Below, piece after piece: positions 16,403-25,546 of a stretch of DNA of 64,000 bases. The notes under the pieces were generated by a model, which worked only from the letters and a program-made list of their open reading frames with translations, had not been told where the DNA came from and did no database searches. Location of the stretch: positions 146,575 to 210,574 of the forward strand of contig NZ_JBNILN010000006.1 of NCBI RefSeq assembly GCF_050107715.1, given 5' to 3'. The stretch's first letter is position 1; each line of letters opens with the position of its first letter. The translations under genes were made by a program, and so were the position numbers. Source of the stretch: Metabacillus_B sp050107715. Lineage in GTDB: Bacteria > Bacillota > Bacilli > Bacillales > Bacillaceae.

Positions 16403-17284
16403 ATGGCGGGAGAAAACGTGGCATTTATCGGGACAGGGGTCATGGGGAATAGCATGGCAGAACATTTAATGAGTAAAGGCTATTCATTAACAGTATATAC
16501 CCGAACAAAGAATAAAGCAGAAGATCTCCTTGAGAAAGGGGCAAAATGGGCCGATACCGTCAAGGAAGCTGTGGCGGAAGCCGGCTTTGTGATTACGATG
16601 GTCGGCTATCCAAGTGATGTTGAAGCGATCTATCTTGATGAAGACGGTATTATCGATTCCTCTCAAGAGGGTGCCTATTTAATTGATATGACAACTTCTA
16701 AGCCATCACTTGCGGTAAAAATTGCTGAAGCAGCACGTTCCAAAGGACTTTATGCCATCGACGCTCCAGTATCAGGAGGGGATGTTGGTGCAAAAGAAGC
16801 AAGGCTTGCGATTATGGCAGGCGGCGAAGAATCTGCATTTGAAAACTGTCTGCCTCTTTTTCAGGCAATGGGGAACAATATCGTTCATCAGGGGGGAGCA
16901 GGTTCAGGACAGCATACAAAGATGAGCAATCAGATCGCAATTGCCTCAGGGATGATTGCGGTATGTGAAGCTCTAGCCTATGCAGAAAATTCAGGTCTCA
17001 ATCCGGAACAGGTTCTGAAAAGCATTTCCACAGGGGCAGCAGGAAGCTGGTCCCTCAGCAACCTTGCCCCCCGAATGCTGAGCAATCAATTTGAACCGGG
17101 CTTTTATGTAAAGCATTTTATAAAAGATATGAGAATTGCCAAAGAGGAATCAGAGCAATTTGGCCTCCCTACTCCAGGACTTGACCTGGCACTGGAGCTT
17201 TTTGAAACACTGGAAAATATGGGAGAAGAGAACAGCGGAACACATGCTTTATACAAGCTTTGGAAGCAAAAAAGGCTCTCCTGA
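16403..17284 (+). CDS. ykwC: 3-hydroxyisobutyrate dehydrogenase-family oxidoreductase YkwC
   Basis: A 293-residue beta-hydroxyacid dehydrogenase. It begins with FIGTGVMGNSMAEHL, the NAD(P) binding motif; DAPVSGGDVGA is the substrate-binding signature and the catalytic lysine lies in GQHTKMSNQ. AAGGAGGAGAGG precedes ATG 16403. Same gene neighbourhood as B. subtilis ykwC. The substrate is not known; the family acts on 3-hydroxyisobutyrate, tartronate semialdehyde and related acids. Confidence 0.9.
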   Translation: MAGENVAFIGTGVMGNSMAEHLMSKGYSLTVYTRTKNKAEDLLEKGAKWADTVKEAVAEAGFVITMVGYPSDVEAIYLDEDGIIDSSQEGAYLIDMTTSKPSLAVKIAEAARSKGLYAIDAPVSGGDVGAKEARLAIMAGGEESAFENCLPLFQAMGNNIVHQGGAGSGQHTKMSNQIAIASGMIAVCEALAYAENSGLNPEQVLKSISTGAAGSWSLSNLAPRMLSNQFEPGFYVKHFIKDMRIAKEESEQFGLPTPGLDLALELFETLENMGEENSGTHALYKLWKQKRLS

Positions 17285-17290
17285 TTGATA

Positions 17291-17320
17291 AAAAAGACAG
17301 CCGCTTACGAGCGGCTGTCT
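17291..17320. terminator. Bidirectional terminator between ykwC and ykwD
   Basis: GACAGCCGCT-tacg-AGCGGCTGTC. Read on the minus strand it is followed by six T, so it best serves ykwD; for ykwC the U-tract is weak. Confidence 0.85.
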
Positions 17321-17337
17321 GCTAAACTATAAAACTA

Positions 17338-18180
17338 TTATTTACCGATGAACTGCTGAGTCCAGTAGTTGCCTTCTTCAACATGTCCTACACCGATGTG
17401 CGTGAACTCGGAATTCATAATGTTTTTACGGTGACCTTCGCTGTTCATCCATGCTTGTACAACTTCTTCAGGTGATTTTTGCCCCATAGCAATGTTTTCC
17501 CCTGCTGTTTTGTATTCAACCCCAAATTGTTTCATCATATCAAACGGAGATCCGTATGTTGGGCTATTGTGATCAAAGTAGTTATTTTTCTGCATATCTG
17601 CAGACTTTTCTTTAGCTACTTTGCTTAGCTCTTCATCTACTTGAAGTGGCTTAAGACCTTGTTTTTCACGCTCTTGGTTTGTCAGTTCAACAACCTGCTG
17701 TTCAAACTCGCTAAGGGCGCCGGACTTAGCTGTTTCTTGCTTAGGTTCAGAAGCTTGCTCTTTGGCAGGAGCCTGCTGCTGTCCTTGTGCAGGAGCTGGA
17801 GCCTGCTCTTTAGCAGAAGCTGGAGCCTGTTCTTTGGCAGGAGCTGGAGCCTGTTCTTTAGCTGCTTCCGGTTCTTGTCCTGGCAGGCAGTTTGGTTTTT
17901 GAGCCTTATCCTTACCGTTCTGACCTTGTGCGGCCTGAGCCTGCTTGCCTAGAAGCTGCTGAATTTGCTCCTGAATTTGCTGCTGATTGCCGCTGCCTTC
18001 AGCTGCCTGCTGAACTTGCTCAGGGCTGATATTAAATTTCTTGCTTAGTTCAGTCACTTTAGCCTGTACATTCTGCTGAGAAAGTTCCTGTGCACCTGCC
18101 GGGTTGCCTCCTCCGAAAGTGGCGAATCCTGCCGCAGCAGCGACTGATATAATAAAAGATTTCTTAGTAGTGTTCTTCAT
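17338..18180 (-). CDS. ykwD: Secreted CAP/SCP-domain protein YkwD
   Basis: A 280-residue exported protein. A signal peptide (KKSFIISVAAAAGFATFGGGNPAGA) is followed by a short helical SafA/LysM-free segment, and a Lys/Glu/Ala/Pro/Gln-rich repeat region (about residues 95-150) in which an EQAPAPAK-like unit recurs four or five times. The C-terminal CAP domain (about 160-280) has LVELTNQERE-type, YFDHNSPTYGSPFDMM, AGENIA and WMNSEGHRKNIMN motifs, including the two histidines and two glutamates of the CAP cavity. Role unknown; related proteins such as YlbC occur on spores or in the medium. AGGAGGG lies before ATG 18180. The repeat length is likely to vary between strains. Confidence 0.9.
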   Translation of the reverse strand: MKNTTKKSFIISVAAAAGFATFGGGNPAGAQELSQQNVQAKVTELSKKFNISPEQVQQAAEGSGNQQQIQEQIQQLLGKQAQAAQGQNGKDKAQKPNCLPGQEPEAAKEQAPAPAKEQAPASAKEQAPAPAQGQQQAPAKEQASEPKQETAKSGALSEFEQQVVELTNQEREKQGLKPLQVDEELSKVAKEKSADMQKNNYFDHNSPTYGSPFDMMKQFGVEYKTAGENIAMGQKSPEEVVQAWMNSEGHRKNIMNSEFTHIGVGHVEEGNYWTQQFIGK

Positions 18181-18336
18181 AAATTAAAGCCCTCCTAAAA
18201 AATGTGTGATTGTATTTTCGTGCTTCTCTCTTGCACAAACTCATCATAACACGGCAGAATTGTAATATTTCAGCCACCGATTTCCATTGACATGTTTACC
18301 TTTGAAATAAAACCCCGAAACTTAAAAAATCCCTTA

Positions 18337-18358
18337 TATAATAGTGGTTTAATCCACT
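18337..18358 (+). promoter_or_regulatory. -10 element with an adjoining small inverted repeat
   Basis: TATAAT (18337-18342) directly followed by AGTGG-tttaat-CCACT (18343-18358), which would sit at the transcription start as an operator or 5' hairpin. No clear -35. It could be an upstream promoter for the pbpH gene. Confidence 0.3.
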
Positions 18359-18470
18359 TTCATTCTGTAAGTAGAGCAGTTTTTCACAGTCGAAAATCTC
18401 CTTAAAATACCATCTGTTGAAGTTTTTTCATTGAATTTGTACTTGACACAAAAAATAGGCCGTTCGACAT

Positions 18471-18498
18471 ATGACAACTATTACACAAGTGTTACAAT
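18471..18498 (+). promoter_or_regulatory. Probable pbpH promoter
   Basis: ATGACA, 16 bp, TACAAT, ending 62 bp before the TTG start. A TTGACA at 18443-18448 is also nearby but is badly spaced to any -10. Confidence 0.45.
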
Positions 18499-18559
18499 AG
18501 GGATGTTATTTTACAAAACTTTTCATTTAATAGATATCTATTTTGAAAGGAGTACGAAA

Positions 18560-20725
18560 TTGACAGAACAAGGGACACATTCATCGGAGGATCGAAAGCT
18601 GAAAAGAGCCCGCCATTTTCGCATCAATATTTTTTTCTTTTGCGTATTTCTCATTTTCACGATGCTTATCGTCCGTCTGGGCGTTATTCAGATTGTTAAA
18701 GGAGAGGAGTATACGAAGGAAGTAACCAGAACGGAAGCAAATATCTCTTCTTATCCGGCGCCCCGGGGGAAAATGTATGACAGGTATGGCAGAGTGGTTG
18801 TTGACAACGTAAGTGTACCTGCCATTACTTACACGGTAGAAAAAAGCACGAAAACGGCAGATAAGCTGGAGACAGCAAGAAAGCTTGCCGAATACATCGA
18901 GGTTGAAAAAGAAGCAATTCAATATACAGCCGGACAGGAAAGCGAACGGGATATCCGTGATTATTGGCTGGCCTCCCACGAAGAGGAGGCTAAAAAACTT
19001 TTAACGGCAAAGGATTTGGAGAGGAAAGGGAAGGATCAATATAAGCTTCAGGTTGAGAGGGTGCCTCAGCATGAAGTGAATGTGATAAAAAACAATCCGG
19101 GTGAACTGGAGCTTGCGGTGCTATACAAACGTTTCTCTTCAGGATATGAGTATGAACCGCAAATCATTAAGTCGCAGGCAGCTCCTAAAGATGAAGTTCC
19201 AGGGCCGCATAATATGCTTACGAATGATGAAATGGCCCGGGTTTCAGAGAATATCGAATCTCTGCCGGGTGTTAACATCATTACAGACTGGAACCGGAGC
19301 TACGTATTTGGAGATACGCTGGAAAGTATACTTGGAGGGGTCACAAGCTCCTCCCAGGGTATATTGGAAGAACGTAAGCCTTATTACCAGGCGAGAGGGT
19401 ACGCACGCAACGACCGAGTAGGGAAGTCTCGCCTTGAGTATCAATATGAAGAATTTTTAAATCCGCGTAAAGCGAAGGTTGAATATATCACAGATAAAAA
19501 CGGCAGCACTATTTCCGAGAAGGTCGTGGACCCTGGCAGAAGAGGACTTGATCTGAAGCTGACTTTTGATGCGGAGCTTCAGCGTGAAGTAGAAAAAATT
19601 GTCGAGGAAGAATTGAAAAAAGCTGTAGCCGTAAGCCCATATGCCGACCGTGCCTTTGCAGTGATGATGGATCCCTACGAGGGCGATATCCTCGCTATGG
19701 CTGGAAAAGGCTACGACCGCTTTAATTCAAAAAAATATTATGATTTTTCTTATGGAGCCTACACAACCCAGTATGAAATGGGATCAGCTGTTAAGGGGGC
19801 TACCCTCTTAGGGGGGTTTCAGGAAGGCTTGGAGCCTGGGACGTCATTTAATGACAATATCCCGATTCTTCTCAAGGGTACCGCTCCGAAAAAATCCCTG
19901 CACCCGAGCGGATGGGTCGATGACCGCGAGGCACTGGAAGTCAGCTCGAACGTTTATATGTTCCGGACGGCGATGGAAATTGCCGATATTCCATATGTAC
20001 CCAACGGGAAATTCTCCGCGGGACCGGATGACCTGCGGAAATTCCGCAACCTGAACGATCAATTTGGCCTCGGAGTGCCCACCGGCATCGATTTGCCCGG
20101 TGAAGCAGACGGTCAAAGAGCGTATCCGGACTCGGTAGGCGGATTGCTTCTTGATGTCGCAATCGGCCAATATGATACGTATACTCCTTTGCAGATGGCC
20201 CAGTACATCTCTGTCATAGCAAACGGAGGATACCGGGTTGAACCAAGAGTCGTCAGGTCTGTTCACGAACCGATGAACGATCATCAGCTTGGGCCATTTG
20301 TATTTGAGAGAGACCCCAAAATTTTGAATGCCATTAATAATACTTCAGATGAAATCAAGCGGATCCAGGATGGGATGAAACTCGTTACAAAAGGTTCCCG
20401 GGGGACAGCCAGGGCCTATTTTAACGGCCTTGATGTTGCGGGGAAAACGGGAACCACTCAATCTTTTTACACAAATATCCAGCAGGGAATTAAATTAAAG
20501 CCTGTAAGCAATGTTACTTTTGTAGGGTATTACCCGACCGACCATCCCAAAGTAGCGTTTAGTGTAACCGTGCCGAATGTAAAGGAAAGGTCTTCGGCGA
20601 CTGCCGCAAGCAGGCTTATCGGAGACCGGATCATGAAGGCTTATGTACAGCTTGAAAAAAAATATAATGCCCAAGAAGATAAATCGAAAGTGATCATTGA
20701 CAAAAAGAAAGAAGCCGCCAGCTAA
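18560..20725 (+). CDS. pbpH: Class B penicillin-binding protein (transpeptidase), PbpH/PbpA type
   Basis: A 721-residue cell-wall transpeptidase. One N-terminal membrane anchor (about residues 20-42) precedes the dimerisation domain with the R-G-x-M-Y-D-R-Y-G motif, then the transpeptidase domain with the active-site motif SAVK (SxxK), SSN (SxN) and KTGTT (KTG). TTG 18560 follows GAAAGGAG; an in-frame ATG 129 bp upstream has no ribosome site and lies in the promoter region. B. subtilis PbpA and PbpH are redundant in rod-shape elongation, and pbpH lies near kinA there too. Followed by a strong terminator. Confidence 0.92.
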   Translation: MTEQGTHSSEDRKLKRARHFRINIFFFCVFLIFTMLIVRLGVIQIVKGEEYTKEVTRTEANISSYPAPRGKMYDRYGRVVVDNVSVPAITYTVEKSTKTADKLETARKLAEYIEVEKEAIQYTAGQESERDIRDYWLASHEEEAKKLLTAKDLERKGKDQYKLQVERVPQHEVNVIKNNPGELELAVLYKRFSSGYEYEPQIIKSQAAPKDEVPGPHNMLTNDEMARVSENIESLPGVNIITDWNRSYVFGDTLESILGGVTSSSQGILEERKPYYQARGYARNDRVGKSRLEYQYEEFLNPRKAKVEYITDKNGSTISEKVVDPGRRGLDLKLTFDAELQREVEKIVEEELKKAVAVSPYADRAFAVMMDPYEGDILAMAGKGYDRFNSKKYYDFSYGAYTTQYEMGSAVKGATLLGGFQEGLEPGTSFNDNIPILLKGTAPKKSLHPSGWVDDREALEVSSNVYMFRTAMEIADIPYVPNGKFSAGPDDLRKFRNLNDQFGLGVPTGIDLPGEADGQRAYPDSVGGLLLDVAIGQYDTYTPLQMAQYISVIANGGYRVEPRVVRSVHEPMNDHQLGPFVFERDPKILNAINNTSDEIKRIQDGMKLVTKGSRGTARAYFNGLDVAGKTGTTQSFYTNIQQGIKLKPVSNVTFVGYYPTDHPKVAFSVTVPNVKERSSATAASRLIGDRIMKAYVQLEKKYNAQEDKSKVIIDKKKEAAS

Positions 20726-20732
20726 TCATAAA

Positions 20733-20761
20733 GGGCCGCAGTTTATGCGGTTCTTTTTTTT
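20733..20761 (+). terminator. Terminator of pbpH
   Basis: GGGCCGCA-gttta-TGCGGTTC followed by a run of T. Confidence 0.88.
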
Positions 20762-20827
20762 GCCAATCATATACTGCCCCTTTTCGAAAGAAACTATATA
20801 GCAGGAAAGAAAAGGGGTGAAAAAAGA

Positions 20828-21010
20828 ATGGCAAAACGCACAAAGAAGAATAATGCTGAACAGAAAAATAAAAAAGGATTTGATTCTTCAAAGCAAGATA
20901 CTGAATTTGCCCATGAATCAGGAAGCCATCATGTCAATCAGCTTCATCATGAGAAAGCTAAAAAAGAAAAGGCGTCTAAAAATCAAGGGGAATACAAAGG
21001 AATGAATTGA
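20828..21010 (+). CDS. Small Lys-rich protein, gamma-type SASP-like
   Basis: A 60-residue basic protein, hydrophilic throughout, with QDTEFAHESGSHHVNQLHH at residues 24-42. TEFAHE closely resembles the TEFASE germination-protease site of gamma-type small acid-soluble spore proteins, and the following V-x-x-L..K/N-rich tail recalls their repeats. AAAGGGGTG lies nine bases before ATG 20828. Complete transcription unit with its own terminator (21017). The spore-protein assignment is inferred from size, composition and motif. Confidence 0.6.
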   Translation: MAKRTKKNNAEQKNKKGFDSSKQDTEFAHESGSHHVNQLHHEKAKKEKASKNQGEYKGMN

Positions 21011-21016
21011 GCCGAA

Positions 21017-21049
21017 AACACCTGCTTTAACCAAAGCGGGTGTTTTTTT
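21017..21049 (+). terminator. Terminator of the small spore-type gene
   Basis: AACACCtGCTTT-aacc-AAAGCgGGTGTT followed by seven T. Confidence 0.88.
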
Positions 21050-21207
21050 GCGGTTTACGTGAAGATGATGTTCATTAGCTCACATTGACTTCCGGTCTTG
21101 CCGGAACATGGCACAGGGAAAAGCACCCTCTTCATTTTGAGAGTCTCGAGCAAGCTCTTGCAAGGTTAAGCTAGGCCTGAAAATATTGGAAACTTTTGAA
21201 AGTGTTT

Positions 21208-21235
21208 GAAGGATTCAGATAAAATTTCTCGAATT
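21208..21235 (+). promoter_or_regulatory. Sigma-H promoter of kinA
   Basis: GAAGGATTC, 13 bp, CGAATT: a near-consensus sigma-H promoter 83 bp before kinA. kinA is a known sigma-H gene in B. subtilis, so position and knowledge agree. Confidence 0.8.
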
Positions 21236-21317
21236 GTTTTATAGATATCATACCCGGGCTGAAGATTTAAAAGTATGCTCCAATTGAAAGCTTTTCCGAA
21301 AAAGGGGGGGGGGAGCA

Positions 21318-23105
21318 ATGGATCAGCAAACGGAAAAAACAGATTACGTATACACGGTCCTAAACTCTAAAGGAAAGATTCTCTACGTTTCAGCCAATGC
21401 AGAGGAATTTATACGCTCCGGCAGGGAAGAACTCATAGGGAGATACCTTTCAGACTATGTACATAGTGAGGATGTGCAGGCTGTAGAGAGCTATTTGCAG
21501 AATCAGCACTATATGTTTCCGTGTTCATTCAGAATGAAAACGAAGGAAAACGGAAGTGTTTGGGCAGAAGCAGTGATGGATTTTATCCGGAGCCATAAAG
21601 AAGCAGGCGAACGGGAAGAAATCGTCCTGAAGATCACGTTTTCTGATCCGGAAGATGCTTTATCCAATCCATCCACGCTCCTGGATGAAGGAACGGCGGA
21701 AAAGATGTTTCTGAATCATTTGCCAAGCCCGCTTATTATAACGGTTAAAGGGGTGATTCACTTTGCCAACAAAGAAGCGGTTGCGCTGCTGAAAGCCGGA
21801 GCAAATGACGCCAGGCTGATTGGACTGAATTCCCTGGAGTTAATTCAGGAGGATTACAAGGAGATTTTCCGCAACAGGATTGAACGGCTTCAAAAGGGAG
21901 CGAGGGCAGGTGTTACTGAACAAATCTGGCACAGGCTTGACGGTACACCAATTGAGCTGGAAGTGAAAACGTCATCGATCCAATATGGAAAAGAGCATGC
22001 AGAGCTTGTAGTCCTGCTTGATATATCTGCCAGAAAAAGATTTCAGAAAATCCTTCAAAAAAGCAGGGAACGCTATCAAAGACTGATTCAAAATTCTTTG
22101 GACACCATCGCTGTAATTCATAATGATAAATGGGTATTTATTAATGAATCAGGGGTACGTCTGTTTAGAGCTTCAGGCTATCAGGATATGCTTGGGAAGA
22201 GCTATACCCGATTTATGAAGGAAGATCAGCTCATTCATGCACAAACTCTCATTCGTGAGGTTCTTACAGGGCAGTCGGATTCAAGGGTTGGGGAAGTGGA
22301 GTGGAAAACCTACGAAAACCAGCTTATATTTACCGAGATGGTCTGCATTCCCACCAGTTACTTTGGTGAGCCTGCGGTTCAAGTAATCTTAAGGGACTTA
22401 ACAGAAAAGAAAAAAACTGAAGAGCTGATGCTGCAATCTGAAAAATTGTCTGTAGCGGGACAGCTGGCTGCGGGGATCGCCCATGAAATCAGAAACCCGC
22501 TTACAGCAATCAAAGGATTTTTACAGCTTATGAAAACAAAAGACACCAGCAATGATGAGTATTTTAAAATCGTTTTTGGGGAACTGGACAGAATTGAATT
22601 AATCTTGAGCGAGCTTCTTGTGCTTGCTAAACCGCAAACGAGCATGTTTACAAAAACAAATTTAAACCTGCTGATCCATGAAGTGACCACTCTTCTTGAA
22701 ACACAGGCTAATTTGAACGGAGTGTACATTAAGACTTCTCTTACGAACGAAAACTCAAATTTATACGGAGACCCCAATCAGCTGAAACAAGTTTTTATTA
22801 ACTTGATTAAGAATGCCATTGATGCGATGCCAAATGGAGGTTCAGTTAAGATAAACACGAGCGGAAGCAGCGACGAAATCGTGGTAACCGTTCAGGATGA
22901 GGGGGAAGGGATATCCGAGTCCATCTTAAAGCGGATGGGTGATCCATTTTTTACGACGAAAGAAAAGGGGACCGGTCTAGGACTCATGATTACATATAAA
23001 ATCATTGAAAACCACTTTGGAAAAGTAACCATTGCAAGTGAAAAAGGAAAGGGCACCACATTCACGATCTGCTTTCCAACAAAAGGAGGACGCTCAGTCA
23101 GGTGA
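21318..23105 (+). CDS. kinA: Sporulation sensor histidine kinase KinA
   Basis: A 595-residue cytoplasmic kinase that feeds the Spo0F-Spo0B-Spo0A phosphorelay. No membrane segments. Three PAS domains (about 10-110, 130-245, 255-365) precede HisKA with His389 (AHEIRNPLTAIKGF) and HATPase_c (NQLKQVFINLIKNAIDAM, GEGISE, GTGLGL). Similar in length to B. subtilis KinA (606). Position before patA is conserved. The ribosome site is a run of ten G (21304-21313), unusual and open to slippage. The stop codon lies inside the terminator stem. Confidence 0.93.
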   Translation: MDQQTEKTDYVYTVLNSKGKILYVSANAEEFIRSGREELIGRYLSDYVHSEDVQAVESYLQNQHYMFPCSFRMKTKENGSVWAEAVMDFIRSHKEAGEREEIVLKITFSDPEDALSNPSTLLDEGTAEKMFLNHLPSPLIITVKGVIHFANKEAVALLKAGANDARLIGLNSLELIQEDYKEIFRNRIERLQKGARAGVTEQIWHRLDGTPIELEVKTSSIQYGKEHAELVVLLDISARKRFQKILQKSRERYQRLIQNSLDTIAVIHNDKWVFINESGVRLFRASGYQDMLGKSYTRFMKEDQLIHAQTLIREVLTGQSDSRVGEVEWKTYENQLIFTEMVCIPTSYFGEPAVQVILRDLTEKKKTEELMLQSEKLSVAGQLAAGIAHEIRNPLTAIKGFLQLMKTKDTSNDEYFKIVFGELDRIELILSELLVLAKPQTSMFTKTNLNLLIHEVTTLLETQANLNGVYIKTSLTNENSNLYGDPNQLKQVFINLIKNAIDAMPNGGSVKINTSGSSDEIVVTVQDEGEGISESILKRMGDPFFTTKEKGTGLGLMITYKIIENHFGKVTIASEKGKGTTFTICFPTKGGRSVR

Positions 23106-23122
23106 GCGTCCTCCCTTTTTTA
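23085..23122 (+). terminator. Terminator of kinA, overlapping its stop codon
   Basis: GGAGGACGCTCA-gtcagg-TGAGCGTCCTCC then CTTTTTT. The kinA stop (23103-23105) is in the second arm. It may also stop patA transcription from the other side. Confidence 0.88.
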
Positions 23123-23147
23123 TAGCATTCAGCTGTCAAAATCTCTT

Positions 23148-24308
23148 TTAAACCGGCTGGACCACATTTCGGATAAAATGATCAAAGCGGTCCATCCCTG
23201 TCTCCAGCTGCTCCATTGAGTAAGCGTAAGAGATCCGGATAAATCCTTCCCCGTACTTGGAAAAAGCACTTCCCGGCACCACGGCTACTCCTCCATCACT
23301 GACTAGGGAAAGAGAAAAGTCAAAGGAAGATAAGCCGAATTTTTTAATGGAAGGAAATATGTAAAATGCACCCGTAGGCCTGGCTGTTTCAATTCCCATC
23401 TTTATAAGCCTGCCGTACACGTATTCCATTCTTTTCCTGTATTGTTCGCGCATGATAAACGCGTCATCAATTCCGTTTGTCAGCGCCTCATAAGCGGCTT
23501 TCTGAGAAATGGAGGAAGCACAGGATACATTATACTGATGTACCTTAAGCATGTGCTTTGCAATCTCTTTCCGGGCAAATACAAACCCCACTCGCCATCC
23601 TGTCATGCTGTGGGATTTAGACAGCCCGTTTATAACTATGGTTTGTTCAGGCAGCAATGCTGCAATGGAATAGTGAGTTCCAGTAAACACCAATTCACTG
23701 TAGATTTCATCTGAAAGAACAAAAACATCCCGTCCTCTTAAAAGATCGGCGATTTTTTCAAGCTCTTCACGGTCCAGAGCAGCGCCTGTCGGATTGGATG
23801 GATAAGGCAGGATGACACATCTTGTCCTTTCTGTTAATCGTGCTTCAATCTGTTCTGCTGTTAATTTGAACTGGGTTCTGGCTGTGTCAGCATGAACAGG
23901 AACGGCTCCGCAAAGCCTGATAATCGGCTCATACCCGGGATAAACCGGCCCGGGGAGAATTACCTCACTTCCCTCTGAGAGGATTGTCCTTAGCGTTATA
24001 TCAATGGCCTGGCTTGCTCCTGCGGTTACAATGACTTCTTCTTCAGGACTATAGGAGAGTTTGTACTTCTTCAGTAAAAAGTCGCTTGCTGCTTTTCTAA
24101 CCTCTGCATACCCCGCATTATGAGTATAGGAGGTGAAGTTTTCATCAATTGCTTTTTTTGCCGCAGCCTTAACATGATGCGGGGTGAAAAAATCGGGCTG
24201 CCCGATTGTCAGGGATACAACATCTTCATAATTCTCAACTAAGTTAAAAAACTTTCTGATTCCAGACATTTCGATCTCTTTTACTCTGGGCTGGATTAAA
24301 TGCTCCAT
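23148..24308 (-). CDS. patA: Aminotransferase PatA (class I/II, PLP-dependent)
   Basis: A 386-residue fold-type I aminotransferase. N-terminal SLTIGQPDF, TAGASQAID, the PLP-contact YPSNPTG, SDEIYSEL and the PLP-binding lysine in NGLSKSHSMTGWR are all present. In B. subtilis PatA is assigned to N-acetyl-L,L-diaminopimelate aminotransferase, the step between DapH and DapL, both of which are in this window at 56315 and 57097. ATG 24308 is used because AAAAGGTGATTTG precedes it; TTG 24311 is in frame. Confidence 0.93.
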   Translation of the reverse strand: MEHLIQPRVKEIEMSGIRKFFNLVENYEDVVSLTIGQPDFFTPHHVKAAAKKAIDENFTSYTHNAGYAEVRKAASDFLLKKYKLSYSPEEEVIVTAGASQAIDITLRTILSEGSEVILPGPVYPGYEPIIRLCGAVPVHADTARTQFKLTAEQIEARLTERTRCVILPYPSNPTGAALDREELEKIADLLRGRDVFVLSDEIYSELVFTGTHYSIAALLPEQTIVINGLSKSHSMTGWRVGFVFARKEIAKHMLKVHQYNVSCASSISQKAAYEALTNGIDDAFIMREQYRKRMEYVYGRLIKMGIETARPTGAFYIFPSIKKFGLSSFDFSLSLVSDGGVAVVPGSAFSKYGEGFIRISYAYSMEQLETGMDRFDHFIRNVVQPV

Positions 24309-24503
24309 CAAATCACCTTTTCTTCCTCGTGCTTATGTATCATTTTAACAAATCTTATCTCCATTTTGTAAAGATAAACATTTTCCCATGCCAATTGCCT
24401 TTTTAAAAGCGCCTAATGGAATGTTAAAATGGTACGCAAGGTTTGAATCTGCTTAATCAGGGTAAATTTTTAAAAGTAAAACTGCCAATCGGAGATGGAA
24501 TAA

Positions 24504-25469
24504 ATGATTCGAACACTCGCCGTAACAGATTCCGGAGAAGTTATATACGATTTACCGCTGGGTTCATTGAAAAAAGAAGGATACAAGTGGTACTGGGTTG
24601 ATTTTCAGGAACCTTCCGAAAAAGAGATTCAGCTGCTTTCAAAATTTTTCAGGTTCCATCCACTTGCAATTGAGGACTGTGTAGAATTTGTACAGCGGCC
24701 CAAAATGGATTTTTATGACGATTATTTCTTTTTGGTCCTCCACTCCATCCATCAAAAAACCCTGGATGCCGAAGAAGTCGATTTATTTGTCAGTGACCGG
24801 TATCTTGTTTCTTTTCATAAAAAGCCTGTCAGGGAAATCAGTAATTTATTTTTGCGTGTGAAAAAGGATGCTGGTATGCAATCCGGGCCCATGCAAATCA
24901 TGTACGAGATACTTGATAAACTGGTGGATGAATATTTTCCTCCAGTCTACCAATTGGAAGATGTGCTCAATTCGATGGAAGATAAATCCGAGGAGCAGAC
25001 AATCAGTTCCATTATGGAAGAAGTGTTTAAAATACGTACAGATTTATCCAGTCTCCGCAGAAGCATTATCCCTATGAGAGACTTGCTGTACCGTATGATT
25101 TCCTCTTCAAAGCTCAGCGGTCTAAAGCAAAAAGAAATTTACCTGCAGGATGTTTATGATCACCTGCTGAAGCTGGTTGAAATGATTGATGCAAACAGAG
25201 AGCTGACTGCGGATATTAGAGACAGTTACCTTTCCATCAGTTCGGATAAAATGAACCGGATTATGATGACACTTACCGTAATGTCATCCATCTTTCTTCC
25301 GCTTACCTTCATCGCCGGTCTGTATGGAATGAACTTTCAATATATGCCGGAGCTGCAGGGAAGAAACAATTATTTTGTTGTTCTTGGGATCATGATTGTT
25401 ATCGTGATTGTTATGGTTGGATTCTTTTGGAAGGTCGGCTGGCTCCGCTACAAAAAATCAAAATTATAG
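24504..25469 (+). CDS. corA: Magnesium/cobalt transporter CorA
   Basis: A 321-residue CorA-family channel. A soluble N-terminal funnel (1-255) is followed by two C-terminal helices; the first ends in the signature YGMNF (GLYGMNFQYMPE), followed by the short extracellular loop, and the last helix ends in a basic tail (RYKKSKL). Imports Mg2+ under electrochemical gradient. GGAGATGG precedes ATG 24504. Not part of the conserved B. subtilis order at this spot, so inserted or rearranged. Confidence 0.95.
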   Translation: MIRTLAVTDSGEVIYDLPLGSLKKEGYKWYWVDFQEPSEKEIQLLSKFFRFHPLAIEDCVEFVQRPKMDFYDDYFFLVLHSIHQKTLDAEEVDLFVSDRYLVSFHKKPVREISNLFLRVKKDAGMQSGPMQIMYEILDKLVDEYFPPVYQLEDVLNSMEDKSEEQTISSIMEEVFKIRTDLSSLRRSIIPMRDLLYRMISSSKLSGLKQKEIYLQDVYDHLLKLVEMIDANRELTADIRDSYLSISSDKMNRIMMTLTVMSSIFLPLTFIAGLYGMNFQYMPELQGRNNYFVVLGIMIVIVIVMVGFFWKVGWLRYKKSKL

Positions 25470-25546
25470 CCCGCCCCCCCATAAGACCTATTTATGAATC
25501 GAAACTCTATATGTACACAAAAAATCCTTATAAGAAGGTGAAATTT

